From an uncultured Cohaesibacter sp. (GTDB taxonomy: Bacteria > Pseudomonadota > Alphaproteobacteria > Rhizobiales > Cohaesibacteraceae), in assembly GCF_963667045.1 (NCBI RefSeq), contig NZ_OY762934.1, forward strand, positions 248,001 to 312,000: a stretch of DNA of 64,000 bases, read 5' to 3'. The notes under the pieces were generated by a model. The model saw only the letters and a list, made by a program, of their open reading frames with translations. It ran no database searches and was not told the origin of the DNA. Shown piece by piece: positions 38,210-46,712 of this stretch. Numbering within the stretch: position 1 is the first letter of the stretch; every line of letters starts with the position of its first letter. The position numbers and the translations under genes are program-made.

Positions 38210-38683
38210 CTAGAGGTCGGCTGCAACTTTCATGGAAACGATGCTGTCCGGGTTCTGTACCGGTTCGCCGCGTTTGATCTTGTCGATATTTTCCATGCCT
38301 TCGATGACGTCGCCCCAGTAGGTGTACTGGTTGTCGAGCCAAGGAGCGGTATCAAAGCAGATGAAGAACTGGCTGTTGGCGGAGTTCGGATCCATGGCGC
38401 GGGCCATGGAGCAGGATCCACGGACATGCTTCGTGGTGGAGAATTCTGCCTTCAGGTTCGGCTTGTCGGAGCCGCCGGTGCCGGTGCCGTAAGGGCAGCC
38501 AACCTGAGCCATGAAGCCGTCGATGACGCGGTGAAAGACGATGCCGTCATAAAAGCCTTCACGAGCCAGTTCCTTGAGGCGCTCACAATGTGCCGGAGCA
38601 AGGTCCGAGCGCAGGGCGATAACAACCGTGCCCTTGGTTGTTTCCATGACGAGTGTGTTTTCGGGATCTTTGATCTCTGCCAA
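38210..38683 (-). CDS. ppiB: Cyclophilin-type peptidyl-prolyl isomerase, cytoplasmic
   Basis: Folding catalyst of 157 residues without a signal peptide. It has the bacterial short-cyclophilin pattern: GFYDGIVFHRVIDGFMAQVGCP with the catalytic Arg, then MARAMDPNSANSQFFICF and WGDVIEGMENIDKI. It is downstream of a second cyclophilin gene with a signal peptide, 81 nt away, on the same strand. The pair (one exported, one cytoplasmic) looks like a tandem duplication, and both lie after coaD. Confidence 0.93.
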   Translation of the reverse strand: MAEIKDPENTLVMETTKGTVVIALRSDLAPAHCERLKELAREGFYDGIVFHRVIDGFMAQVGCPYGTGTGGSDKPNLKAEFSTTKHVRGSCSMARAMDPNSANSQFFICFDTAPWLDNQYTYWGDVIEGMENIDKIKRGEPVQNPDSIVSMKVAADL

Positions 38684-38764
38684 TTGTCTATTCCTTGTTG
38701 GTTTGAACGGGCCTTTTGGTAGAGCCCTGATTTGGCTTTGGGTTATTTCGTTGGTAACCGGACG

Positions 38765-39310
38765 CTATTTGGCGTCAGCGGCAACCTGCATCTTGACGAT
38801 GACATCAGGGTTGCGCGGTGGTTCGCCCTTGTGCAGTTTGTCGACAAATTCCATGCCGGATACCACCTTGCCCCAGACGGTATACTGGCCATTGAGCCAT
38901 GGAGCGTCAGCAAACATGATGAAAAACTGGCTGTTGGCGCTGTCCGGGTTGCTGCTGCGAGCCATGCCGACCACACCGCGGGTGAAGGAATGGCGGTTGA
39001 ACTCTGCTTTCAGGTCCGGCAGATCGGAGCCGCCCGTGCCATTGCCGAGCGGGTCGCCGGTCTGGGCCATGAAGCCATCAATGACGCGATGGAACTTGAT
39101 GCCATCATAAAAGCCCTTGCGGGCAAGTGTCTTGATGCGTTCCACATGCTTGGGGGCAAGGTCCGGCAACAGCTCGATGACGACACGGCCATATTGGGTG
39201 TCCAGATAGAGAGTGTTTTCCTTGTCCTGAGCCTGGGCTGTTATGGGGGCAGCCAATGCCAGCAGAAGAGCGCAGGCAAGACTGGCCAGTGTGCGATGAA
39301 AGAATGCCAT
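38765..39310 (-). CDS. Cyclophilin-type peptidyl-prolyl isomerase, exported
   Basis: Cyclophilin of 181 residues with an N-terminal signal peptide (about 1-27, cleavage after ITAQA). The catalytic core reads GFYDGIKFHRVIDGFMAQTGDP and MARSSNPDSANSQFFIMF, so the isomerase site is intact and the protein should act in the periplasm. It lies directly after coaD (11 nt) and before the cytoplasmic cyclophilin. The three probably form one operon, coaD-ppi-ppi. Confidence 0.92.
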   Translation of the reverse strand: MAFFHRTLASLACALLLALAAPITAQAQDKENTLYLDTQYGRVVIELLPDLAPKHVERIKTLARKGFYDGIKFHRVIDGFMAQTGDPLGNGTGGSDLPDLKAEFNRHSFTRGVVGMARSSNPDSANSQFFIMFADAPWLNGQYTVWGKVVSGMEFVDKLHKGEPPRNPDVIVKMQVAADAK

Positions 39311-39321
39311 AAAAAATCCTG

Positions 39322-39822
39322 TCAGCTAGAAAGCTTCTGTTCGAATGCAGCCTGAACGGCGTCAGGCACGAAGGGAGAGATGTCCCCTCCAAGGGTTGCT
39401 ACCTGACGCACAAGGCTGGCAGCAATGTGGCGAACGGCACCGCTGGAGGGCAAATAGATGGTATGGATTTCCGGAGCCAGCGTTTCATTCATGCCGGTCA
39501 TCTGCATCTCATAGTCAAAATCCGTGCCGTCTCTGAGGCCGCGGATAAGGATTGTTGCATCAACCCGCCGTGCCACATCGATCACCAGATCATCAAAGGC
39601 CACCACTTCCAGAACGGTGCCCGTCTGGTTGGCAATGGGCGCCACAACCTCGTTGATCAAGGCAAAGCGCTCTTCGGTTGAGAAGAAGGGTTTCTTACCG
39701 TGGTGAACACCAATTGCCAACACGAGCTTGTCCACGATGTGGCATGCGCGCTGCACGATATCAAGGTGACCCAAAGTAATGGGATCAAAGGATCCGGGGT
39801 ATATGGCGATTTTGTCTGTCAT
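39322..39822 (-). CDS. coaD: Phosphopantetheine adenylyltransferase CoaD
   Basis: Adds AMP to 4'-phosphopantetheine, the fourth of the five steps to coenzyme A. It has 166 residues from ATG 39822. The start was chosen because the nucleotidyltransferase fold begins directly with IAIYPGSFDPITLGHLDIV (the T/HxGH motif); the frame is open to 39858 but encodes no fold residues. Other conserved parts are LVLAIGVHHGKKPFF, RGLRDGTDFDYEMQM and LVRQVATLGGDISPFVP. First gene of the coaD-cyclophilin group. Confidence 0.95.
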   Translation of the reverse strand: MTDKIAIYPGSFDPITLGHLDIVQRACHIVDKLVLAIGVHHGKKPFFSTEERFALINEVVAPIANQTGTVLEVVAFDDLVIDVARRVDATILIRGLRDGTDFDYEMQMTGMNETLAPEIHTIYLPSSGAVRHIAASLVRQVATLGGDISPFVPDAVQAAFEQKLSS

Positions 39823-40001
39823 GCTCAAAGTCCTAGCCTCACCCTTGATGAAGTACAAGACAGAAATGGTCTAACAGACAAGGAAGAAAAAAATTTGAAC
39901 CATTTGTGCTGCTCGCGCGTCTTATAGGAGACGGGTGTTAACCAAGGTGAATGAAAGATGAACAGCCTGCTCAGTAGTCTTTCATGTCAGGAGCTTTAAA
40001 A

Positions 40002-40274
40002 ATGGCAGAGACTGGAAAGAATGAGGCGCATGAAACCGGGAAGCAGATGATGACTTCTGTTCGCAAAACCAAACTCTTCGTGGCAACGGGCATTCTGGTG
40101 TGCCTCGTCGGGCTGACCTTTATAGCCATGAGCGGAACTTCTGCTTTGTCCGAGGGGTATGGAACCGGCTTCGAAATGCCCAGTCTCTCGCTTTGGCACG
40201 GTGATCAGTCCGGCCAATGCATCGCCGTCAAGGGGTCGCAGACCTGCGCTCCGGTGGACCTGGCGTTCAACTGA
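40002..40274 (+). CDS. Small single-span membrane protein of unknown function
   Basis: Predicted protein of 90 residues, not recognised. One transmembrane helix lies at about 25-45 (LFVATGILVCLVGLTFIAM), followed by a short periplasmic tail with two cysteines (QCIAVKGSQTCAPV) that could form a disulfide. ATG 40002 has AGGAG 8 nt upstream; an upstream ATG at 39984 has no such site. Flanked by coaD (divergent) and gyrA (convergent). Short, so treated as probable rather than certain. Confidence 0.6.
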   Translation: MAETGKNEAHETGKQMMTSVRKTKLFVATGILVCLVGLTFIAMSGTSALSEGYGTGFEMPSLSLWHGDQSGQCIAVKGSQTCAPVDLAFN

Positions 40275-40417
40275 TCGAGAATTACCCTGCGGTGGATTGG
40301 ACTGACACTCCATGCGACACCACCGACATTCTGACCTGAAGATGGGCAAGTGATCCTCGCGGATTGCTTGCCTTTTTTTGTCTGATTTTCTGCTGTGGCG
40401 TGGAAAAGGAAAAGAAA

Positions 40418-40438
40418 AAGGGCTCCATTGGAGCCCTT
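40418..40438 (-). terminator. Rho-independent terminator of gyrA
   Basis: Nine-bp stem, 40418-40426 with 40430-40438, 3-nt loop, followed on the minus strand by a T-rich run. Placed 32 nt after the gyrA stop. Confidence 0.88.
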
Positions 40439-40469
40439 CTGTTGTTCTGGTCTTCACTGTGTCAGAGGA

Positions 40470-43265
40470 CTATTCGTCCTGAGGCCCGTCTTCGGAAGTC
40501 TGATCGCCAGCGCCATTGCTTTCGGCAGATTCCTCTTCGGTGCCATCCGTGTCCTCATTCTCGTCTTCCGGAATGCGCTCGACGGAAACAACGCGCTCGT
40601 CTTCACGGGTCTTGAAGACGGTAACGCCCTGCGTCGAGCGGCCGGCGATACGGATGCCGTCAATCGGGCAGCGGATCAGCTGACCGCCATCGGTCACGAG
40701 CATGATCTGGTCGCTTTCCTCGGCCGGGAAGCTCGCGATCAATCGACCATTGCGCTCGTTGACAGCCATGGCAACGATGCCCTTGCCGCCGCGACCGGAG
40801 GTCCGATACTCGTAGGACGAGGTGCGTTTGCCGTAGCCATTTTCGGAAATGGTCAGGACAAACTGTTCGGCGGCCCCCATTTCGGCATAGCGTTCGATCG
40901 GCAGAGCGGTTGCCGGAACATCTGTCGGTGTCTCCATGCCGTCATCGCCATTTTCACCATTGAGAGCACGACGCGCCGCATTGGCCTGACGCAGATATTC
41001 GGTGCGTTCGTCCGGTGTAGCGTCGAAGTGGCGCAGGATCGACATGGAAATGACCTTGTCGTTTTCTTCCAGACGAATGCCACGAACGCCGGTGGAGCCG
41101 CGGGACTGGAAGATGCGGACATCTTCGACCGGGAAGCGAATGCACTGGCCATCGGCGGTGGTCAACAGAACGTCATCGGTTGCGTTGCAGGTTTCAACGC
41201 CAACAATGCCGTCTTCCACGCCATCCTCGAACTTCATGGCGATCTTGCCGTTGCGGTTGACCAGCTTGAAGTCCGACAACTTGTTGCGACGGACCGAGCC
41301 GGACACTGTGGCGAACATCAGATCGAGCGTATCCCAGCTCTCCTCGTCTTCCGGCAAAGGCAGAATGGAGGTGATGATTTCGCCCTGCTGCAATGGCAGG
41401 AGGTTGATCAGAGCCTTGCCCTTGCCTTGCGGTGCAGACAGTGGCAGGCGCCAGACCTTCATCTTGTAGGCAATGCCGCGCGAGGAGAAGAACAGCACCG
41501 GCGTGTGGGTGTTGCCCACGAACAGCCGCGTGACGAAATCCTCGTCCTTGGTGGCCATGCCAGAGCGCCCCTTGCCACCACGGCGCTGGGCACGATAGGT
41601 GGAAAGTGGCACACGCTTGATGTAACCAGAATGCGAGAAGGTGACAACCATGTCTTCGCGCTGGATGAGATCCTCATCGTCAAAGTCTGCTCCACCCTCG
41701 ATAATCTCGGTCTTGCGAGGGGTTGCGAACTCGTTCTTGAGGGCGATCATCTCGTCCTTCACCATGGTGAAGATTCGCTCGCGAGAGCGCAGGATGTCCA
41801 GATAGTCGGAGATCTTTTCGCCCAGGGAATTCAGCTCGTCGCCAACCTCATCTCGACCCAGAGCCGTAAGGCGCTGCAGACGCAGATCCAGAATGGCGCG
41901 GGCTTGCTCTTCAGACAGATTGTAGGTGCCATCTTCGTGAATGGTGTGACGCGGGTCATCAATCAACGTGATCAGGGACGCCACATCTTCAGCCGGCCAG
42001 CGGCGTTCCATCAACTGCATGCGGGCCGTTGCCGGGTCTGGAGCCTGCCGAATGGTCCGGATGACCTCGTCAATATTGGCAACCGCAATCGCCAAGCCGA
42101 CCAACACATGGGCGCGATCGCGTGCCTTGTTGAGCAGGAACTTGGTGCGGCGGCTAATGACTTCTTCGCGGAAGGCGTTGAAGGCGACCAGAATGTCACG
42201 CAGGTTCATCAGCTCCGGCTTGCCGCCGTTCAGCGCCACCATGTTGCAGCCGAAAGAGGTCTGCAGCTGGCTAAAGCGGTAAAGCTGGTTGAGCACCACA
42301 TCGGCGACGGCGTCGCGTTTCAACTCGATAACAACGCGCATGCCCTGACGGTCGGACTCGTCGCGAATATCGGAGATGCCTTCGATGCGTTTGTCCCGCA
42401 CGGCTTCGGCGATCTTCTCGATCATCGTGGCCTTGTTCACCTGATAGGGAATTTCGGTAACGATGAGCGCCATGCGGTCCTTGCGGATTTCTTCCACATC
42501 GACCTTGCTGCGCATCATGACCGAACCACGACCGGTGGCATAGGCACTGCGAATCCCTGCGCGGCCCAGAATGATACCTCCGGTGGGGAAGTCTGGTCCG
42601 GGTATGATTTCCATCAGCTCTTCCGGGCTGAGAGACGGATTGTCAATGAGGGCAACCGATGCGTCGATGACCTCACCCAGATTGTGCGGCGGGATGTTGG
42701 TGGCCATGCCGACGGCGATACCCCCTGCCCCGTTGACCAGCAGGTCGGGGAACTTGGCAGGCAGAACAGCCGGTTCACGTTCGGATGCATCATAGTTGTC
42801 AACGAAGTCAACGGTGTCCTTGTCCAGATCGTCCAGCAGCGTGGACGCGACCTTTTCAAGACGACATTCCGTGTAACGCATGGCAGCCGCGCTGTCGCCG
42901 TCGACCGAGCCGAAGTTACCCTGGCCTTCGATCAACGGAACGCGCAGGGAGAAATCCTGCGTCATGCGAACAAGGGCGTCATAAATGGCGCTGTCACCGT
43001 GCGGGTGATATTTACCCATGACGTCACCGACGACGCGAGCGGACTTGCGATAGGCCTTGCTGTGGTCGTAGCCGTTTTCATGCATCGAATAGAGGATGCG
43101 GCGATGCACCGGCTTGAGGCCGTCCCGAACGTCTGGCAATGCGCGGCTCACGATCACGCTCATGGCATAATCGAGATAACTGCGCTTCATTTCTTCCGTA
43201 ATGGAAATGGGCTTGATGTCGGATCTGTGACCACCGCCCGCAATTGTATCTTGTGTATCTGTCAA
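40470..43265 (-). CDS. gyrA: DNA gyrase subunit A
   Basis: Type II topoisomerase subunit that introduces negative supercoils. It has 931 residues. The start [22 protein letters not shown] leads into [31 protein letters not shown]. The quinolone-binding region reads [15 protein letters not shown] with Ser and Asp in the wild-type places, and the catalytic Tyr is in [10 protein letters not shown]. The GyrA box and beta-pinwheel follow ([11 protein letters not shown]). The C-terminal tail after about 890 is strongly acidic. The size is at the long end but normal for alphaproteobacteria. Confidence 0.97.
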   Translation of the reverse strand: MTDTQDTIAGGGHRSDIKPISITEEMKRSYLDYAMSVIVSRALPDVRDGLKPVHRRILYSMHENGYDHSKAYRKSARVVGDVMGKYHPHGDSAIYDALVRMTQDFSLRVPLIEGQGNFGSVDGDSAAAMRYTECRLEKVASTLLDDLDKDTVDFVDNYDASEREPAVLPAKFPDLLVNGAGGIAVGMATNIPPHNLGEVIDASVALIDNPSLSPEELMEIIPGPDFPTGGIILGRAGIRSAYATGRGSVMMRSKVDVEEIRKDRMALIVTEIPYQVNKATMIEKIAEAVRDKRIEGISDIRDESDRQGMRVVIELKRDAVADVVLNQLYRFSQLQTSFGCNMVALNGGKPELMNLRDILVAFNAFREEVISRRTKFLLNKARDRAHVLVGLAIAVANIDEVIRTIRQAPDPATARMQLMERRWPAEDVASLITLIDDPRHTIHEDGTYNLSEEQARAILDLRLQRLTALGRDEVGDELNSLGEKISDYLDILRSRERIFTMVKDEMIALKNEFATPRKTEIIEGGADFDDEDLIQREDMVVTFSHSGYIKRVPLSTYRAQRRGGKGRSGMATKDEDFVTRLFVGNTHTPVLFFSSRGIAYKMKVWRLPLSAPQGKGKALINLLPLQQGEIITSILPLPEDEESWDTLDLMFATVSGSVRRNKLSDFKLVNRNGKIAMKFEDGVEDGIVGVETCNATDDVLLTTADGQCIRFPVEDVRIFQSRGSTGVRGIRLEENDKVISMSILRHFDATPDERTEYLRQANAARRALNGENGDDGMETPTDVPATALPIERYAEMGAAEQFVLTISENGYGKRTSSYEYRTSGRGGKGIVAMAVNERNGRLIASFPAEESDQIMLVTDGGQLIRCPIDGIRIAGRSTQGVTVFKTREDERVVSVERIPEDENEDTDGTEEESAESNGAGDQTSEDGPQDE

Positions 43266-43478
43266 AGGAGAATCTCTTCCCTGTCAAAAGGTATCCCTGT
43301 ATAGCCGATTTAACCACGCGCAGCAAAGTTTTGCTCAGTTCCTGTGAGCAAAATCACCCCTCAATCACAGGATGGCTGTTGAATGTGCTACAAGCATGGT
43401 CGATGATGTGGCGATAGAGCCAATCTGCCGGGTGAATCCGCCCGGATTTCTACCATTCCCGATGATAGGTGCCCCTTA

Positions 43479-44111
43479 ATGCTGCCGCTGGACGTCATGC
43501 TCAATGCCTTTGTGACCCTTTTCGTTACCATTGATCCGATTGGTCTGGCACCAATCTTCCTGGCGATAACCAGCGGTGCGTCCAAGCAGGCCCGCCTCAA
43601 GATCGGTACGCGCGCCGTTTTGGTGGCGGCTGGCATTCTGCTCGTTTTCGCGTTGATTGGGCATGTCATCCTGCAGGTGCTCGGCATATCTCTGCCGGCT
43701 TTCCGAATCGCTGGTGGCCTGTTGCTGTTTGCCATTGCCTTCGAAATGGTTTTCGAGAAACGGGAGAAGCGCAAATCCCAGTCGGCGGAGCAAGCCCTGT
43801 CGGACGACGAGATGCATGATATCGCCGTCTTTCCTCTCGCTATTCCGCTGATCGCCGGACCGGGGGCCATTTCAGCCGTGCTGCTGTTGTCGTCGCAATC
43901 GTCCGACTGGATCAGCCGCGGTTCGATCTTCGTGATCGTCATTCTGGTGCTGCTATTGGTGCTGGTGACCTTCTTCATTGCCGGTTGGGTCGAGAAGATG
44001 CTGGGAGACAGCGGCCGCAACATTCTGACACGCCTGCTCGGCGTCCTCCTCGCGGCGCTTTCCGTGCAATTCATAGCCGACGGCATCAAGGCCATCATCG
44101 CTGCTGGTTAG
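43479..44111 (+). CDS. MarC family integral membrane protein
   Basis: Inner-membrane protein of 210 residues with six hydrophobic segments, of the MarC/UPF0056 family, function unknown (the name comes from its position next to mar genes in E. coli, not from a proven role). Motifs: FVTLFVTIDPIGLAPIFLAIT at about 9-29, FRIAGGLLLFAIAFEMVFEK at about 71-90, and PLAIPLIAGPGAISAVLLL at about 122-140. Divergent from gyrA. The retron begins about 330 nt downstream of it. Confidence 0.9.
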   Translation: MLPLDVMLNAFVTLFVTIDPIGLAPIFLAITSGASKQARLKIGTRAVLVAAGILLVFALIGHVILQVLGISLPAFRIAGGLLLFAIAFEMVFEKREKRKSQSAEQALSDDEMHDIAVFPLAIPLIAGPGAISAVLLLSSQSSDWISRGSIFVIVILVLLLVLVTFFIAGWVEKMLGDSGRNILTRLLGVLLAALSVQFIADGIKAIIAAG

Positions 44112-44440
44112 GCGGTTGGGGTATGGCGGGGTGGAGGCCTTTCGAGATCTTCAAAATGAAGGAGCGTTTGCAGTCGCAATAAAGGGCGGCTGAAAATCGC
44201 GGCCCAATCCGGTCATTCACTTTGTAAAAGGTGCTGCGATGCAGCCCGCCAAAGCCGTCATTCGCCGAAGAAGTCGTGAGCCACTGCATTGCGTTCCCAT
44301 TGTCGCCATATCGTATTCGGGTATCCCAAAAACAGCCATTTCTCTTTTCCGACCTTTGAAATCTGCACTCGAAATTAGAGATTGTGGTAGCCGCGGTGAC
44401 GTTCGGTTGACAATTAGCTGTAGTTCGTTTCAATGAAGAG
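44112..44440. other. Non-coding flank between marC and the retron
   Basis: About 330 nt. The first 250 nt have host-like GC content with short hairpins (for example 44232-44244), and the last part becomes AT-rich near 44340-44440. No gene, integrase or direct repeat was found. A TTGACA at 44407-44412 looks like a -35 box, but no good -10 box stands at 16-18 nt from it. Confidence 0.5.
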
Positions 44441-44469
44441 TTGCAAAAACGCACGGAAAATTTTATACA
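44441..44469 (+). promoter_or_regulatory. Predicted sigma-70-type promoter of the retron
   Basis: -35 TTGCAA at 44441-44446 and -10 TATACA at 44464-44469, with 17 nt between. The expected transcription start, about 7 nt after the -10, is at 44475-44476, which is exactly where the a1 repeat of the retron RNA begins. Consensus match is moderate; the placement makes the call. Confidence 0.6.
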
Positions 44470-44474
44470 GGATT

Positions 44475-44601
44475 TGATCCGCAAGCAGATTTTTCTGCCA
44501 TGTTGATTGTGGTGGGTATAAAGATTGTACGGTGGGATTCATCCTACGCGCCTTGCATTTCCGGTAATTACCGTGTGTGACTAAAGAGTGCTTGCGGATC
44601 A
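44475..44601 (+). ncRNA. Retron msr-msd non-coding RNA
   Basis: A 127-nt RNA bounded by a perfect 13-bp inverted repeat: a1 at 44475-44487 and a2 at 44589-44601. The G at 44488, just after a1, sits in GCAGATTT and is the likely branching guanosine; from memory the Ec67 retron has the same arrangement. Inside are a hairpin at 44495-44500/44510-44515 (msr), and a long msd-type stem that can form between 44526-44533 and 44570-44577, or two smaller ones at 44532-44547 and 44562-44573. The RNA ends 5 nt before the ATG of the reverse transcriptase. It would be reverse transcribed into msDNA by that enzyme. Confidence 0.82.
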
Positions 44602-44605
44602 CAAA

Positions 44606-46360
44606 ATGAAATATAAAAAATATTCTTTTGGTCTGAAAGACTTAAACGCATGCGCAGACTTGGGCGATTTGGCTCGTCTTTTGAATGTTCAACCGAAATT
44701 CTTATCGAAACAGATTTATCATACGCCGGACGTTCAAAAGTACACAACTTTTGAAATGCCGAAGAAAAACGGTTCTGTGCGTATTATTAATGCGCCGAAC
44801 AGGGAATTGAAGTTTCTTCAATCTCGGCTTAGTCGTTTACTATATCAGTGTTATTTTGATATTCACGGTGTACCGAAGTTTCCTGGGAGAGCCTTGTCGC
44901 ACGGCTTTCAGAAAGGACGTGATTTATCGATTTTTACTAATGCCAAAAGACACACTGGCCGACGCTACGTTTTCAATACAGACTTAGAAAACTTCTTTCC
45001 GTCGTTCAATTTTGGACGGGTGAGAGGTTATTTTATGAAAAATCAACACTTCCAGTTGGAACAGACAGTAGCGACTGTGATTGCGCAGACGGCTTGCTTT
45101 CAGAATGCGTTGCCGCAAGGCGCTCCTTGTTCTCCTATAATTTCCGAATTCATTAGCCAAACGCTCGATTACAGACTTCAGGCATTAGCTCACAAATACA
45201 GATGCTCTTATTCCCGTTACGCAGATGACATCACATTTTCGACAAATCTGAAACAGTTTCCATCTGCCATCGCATTCTGCCCTCTTGGTGAAGTCAATTG
45301 GCGCGAGGGACCGAGCCTTAAGAAAATTGTTCAGTCTTCAGGTTTGAAGCTGAATTCAAGTAAATCACGAATGCAGCAATCATATCAGCGGCAGGCAACA
45401 ACCGGTCTAACTGTCAATGATAAAGTCAACGTCGGCACCTACTACTACAAGGGCGTACGCTTTTGCGCGCATGCTATGATGACTAAAGGGAAAGCCATCG
45501 CAAACAGTAAGCTTTCCGTTGCTCCTAACGGAGAGCTATCAAAACATGAACTTTGGGGCATGTTATGTCATATAAACGACATTAAAGGACGCGAGCTCCC
45601 CCATAATGCAATCCGCGCATTCAAGCCTTCAGCGGTCCCAAGCTATTTAAAGCTTATGAAGGATTTTTATCACTATTATCGGATTCACACGGCTGAAAAA
45701 CCACTGATAATTTGTGAAGGGAAAACAGACTACATCTATCTAAAAGAAGCCATCCGTTGGAATATTGCGGATAATAGGGTCAAAAAACACCTTATTAATG
45801 GACCTGCGAATATTAATCTTGCAAGTAACAAAGGCGATCATTGGGCAGTCGATTTTGTCAATCACTCCAACATGGCGGGAAATCTTCTCGACCTTGCAGG
45901 AGGCGGTGGTGATCTCCCGAAATTTGCAACCTACCATATTGAGCGGGTTAAAAGACTTTACTCGGAAAAGCCGCCAATGCCTGTTATTATTATCGTAGAT
46001 AACGACAGCCAAAGTCAAGGCATGTGGTCTACAATCAAATCACTGACTGGCTCTTTAAAACCGATCGATGGATCGAAGCCGTATTATCACGTTGGAGAGA
46101 ATCTCTACGTGGCTCCCATACCAAGTGGCGGTAAAAAAGACTTCTATATCGAAAAACTCATTCCCCCTAAGTGGCTACAATTCGAACTCAACGGGAAAAC
46201 ACTTAAGCTAAATCAGAAGAAAGATGAAAAGCTCAAGCCAACCGAGTATGGAAAAACGGATTTTGCCAATAAGGTGATCAAAGCTAATCGTGGCAAAGTG
46301 GACTTGGCCTCTTTTCTGCCCCTTCTCCACACGATCTGCGATATAATAGAGCTTCCCTAA
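44606..46360 (+). CDS. Retron reverse transcriptase fused to a C-terminal TOPRIM domain (Ec67/Eco2-like)
   Basis: 584 residues from ATG 44606. The RT part (about 1-320) has the retron-specific NAxxH (NAKRH, 112-116), motif A DLENFF (126-131), motif B LPQGAPCSP (169-177), the catalytic YADD (205-208) and a TGLTVN motif (266-271) typical of retrons. The C-terminal part has TOPRIM motifs: LIICEGKTD with Glu 371, and IIIVDNDS with the Asp pair 465 and 467. This two-in-one form is that of retron Ec67/Eco2, an anti-phage type, where the TOPRIM part is the effector. An in-frame GTG at 44588 lies in the a2 repeat and is rejected. Codon use is AT-rich, unlike its neighbours, which suggests transfer. 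Confidence 0.93.
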   Translation: MKYKKYSFGLKDLNACADLGDLARLLNVQPKFLSKQIYHTPDVQKYTTFEMPKKNGSVRIINAPNRELKFLQSRLSRLLYQCYFDIHGVPKFPGRALSHGFQKGRDLSIFTNAKRHTGRRYVFNTDLENFFPSFNFGRVRGYFMKNQHFQLEQTVATVIAQTACFQNALPQGAPCSPIISEFISQTLDYRLQALAHKYRCSYSRYADDITFSTNLKQFPSAIAFCPLGEVNWREGPSLKKIVQSSGLKLNSSKSRMQQSYQRQATTGLTVNDKVNVGTYYYKGVRFCAHAMMTKGKAIANSKLSVAPNGELSKHELWGMLCHINDIKGRELPHNAIRAFKPSAVPSYLKLMKDFYHYYRIHTAEKPLIICEGKTDYIYLKEAIRWNIADNRVKKHLINGPANINLASNKGDHWAVDFVNHSNMAGNLLDLAGGGGDLPKFATYHIERVKRLYSEKPPMPVIIIVDNDSQSQGMWSTIKSLTGSLKPIDGSKPYYHVGENLYVAPIPSGGKKDFYIEKLIPPKWLQFELNGKTLKLNQKKDEKLKPTEYGKTDFANKVIKANRGKVDLASFLPLLHTICDIIELP

Positions 46361-46655
46361 ATTGTGGGAACTTCCAAATTTTAGTCTAATCAATAAAATT
46401 GTGCACTCGCCTGTGACCCGCTGCCCGCCCGAAACGGCGGTCACAACCTAGATACGCCCCATTGTCCCTCGAATGTCCGCTTTTGCCTGCGGCTTCAGAA
46501 ATCTCGGTCCTGCAAGAAATGGCAACTTCCCGCCCGTTTTGCCAGACATGCACTCAGTAGCCGTGAAATTTTAGCGCTGCATCGAATATCCCCTTCGTCA
46601 GCCAAGCAGGCGCTAGCGTGTCAGCCTTAATTTGCTGCTTCCTATTATTCATGTA
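46361..46655. other. Non-coding flank between the retron and the RND operon
   Basis: About 295 nt without a gene. GC content returns to the host level from about 46400. No repeat matching the upstream flank of more than about 8 nt was seen, so no insertion boundary can be stated. Confidence 0.45.
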
Positions 46656-46684
46656 AAAAGCCCGGCACGAGGTGTCGGGCTTTT
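46656..46684. terminator. Rho-independent terminator of the RND operon (bidirectional)
   Basis: Thirteen-bp stem with one G-U pair, 46656-46668 with 46672-46684, 3-nt loop, with A and T tracts on its two sides. It lies 29 nt beyond the RND stop and may also stop read-through from the retron. Confidence 0.88.
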
Positions 46685-46712
46685 GTTTGTTGATGGTGCT
46701 TTAGTTGGCCAT

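Noticed and set aside
40395-43304. Very long open frame (969 codons) on the plus strand, opposite gyrA
   Set aside because: It mirrors gyrA in a GC-rich genome and encodes a His/Asp/Gln-rich sequence with no family pattern. The minus strand is clearly gyrA.
44407-44434. TTGACA at 44407 as retron promoter
   Set aside because: The -35 is perfect but no fair -10 stands at 16-18 nt; the pair at 44441/44464 fits the RNA start.
44606-46360. RT as a group II intron or diversity-generating element
   Set aside because: No maturase or endonuclease domain, no intron RNA, no template repeat; retron motifs and the a1/a2 RNA fit better.
44112-46655. Direct repeats or att sites bounding the retron
   Set aside because: Only short chance matches (about 8 nt) between the two flanks.
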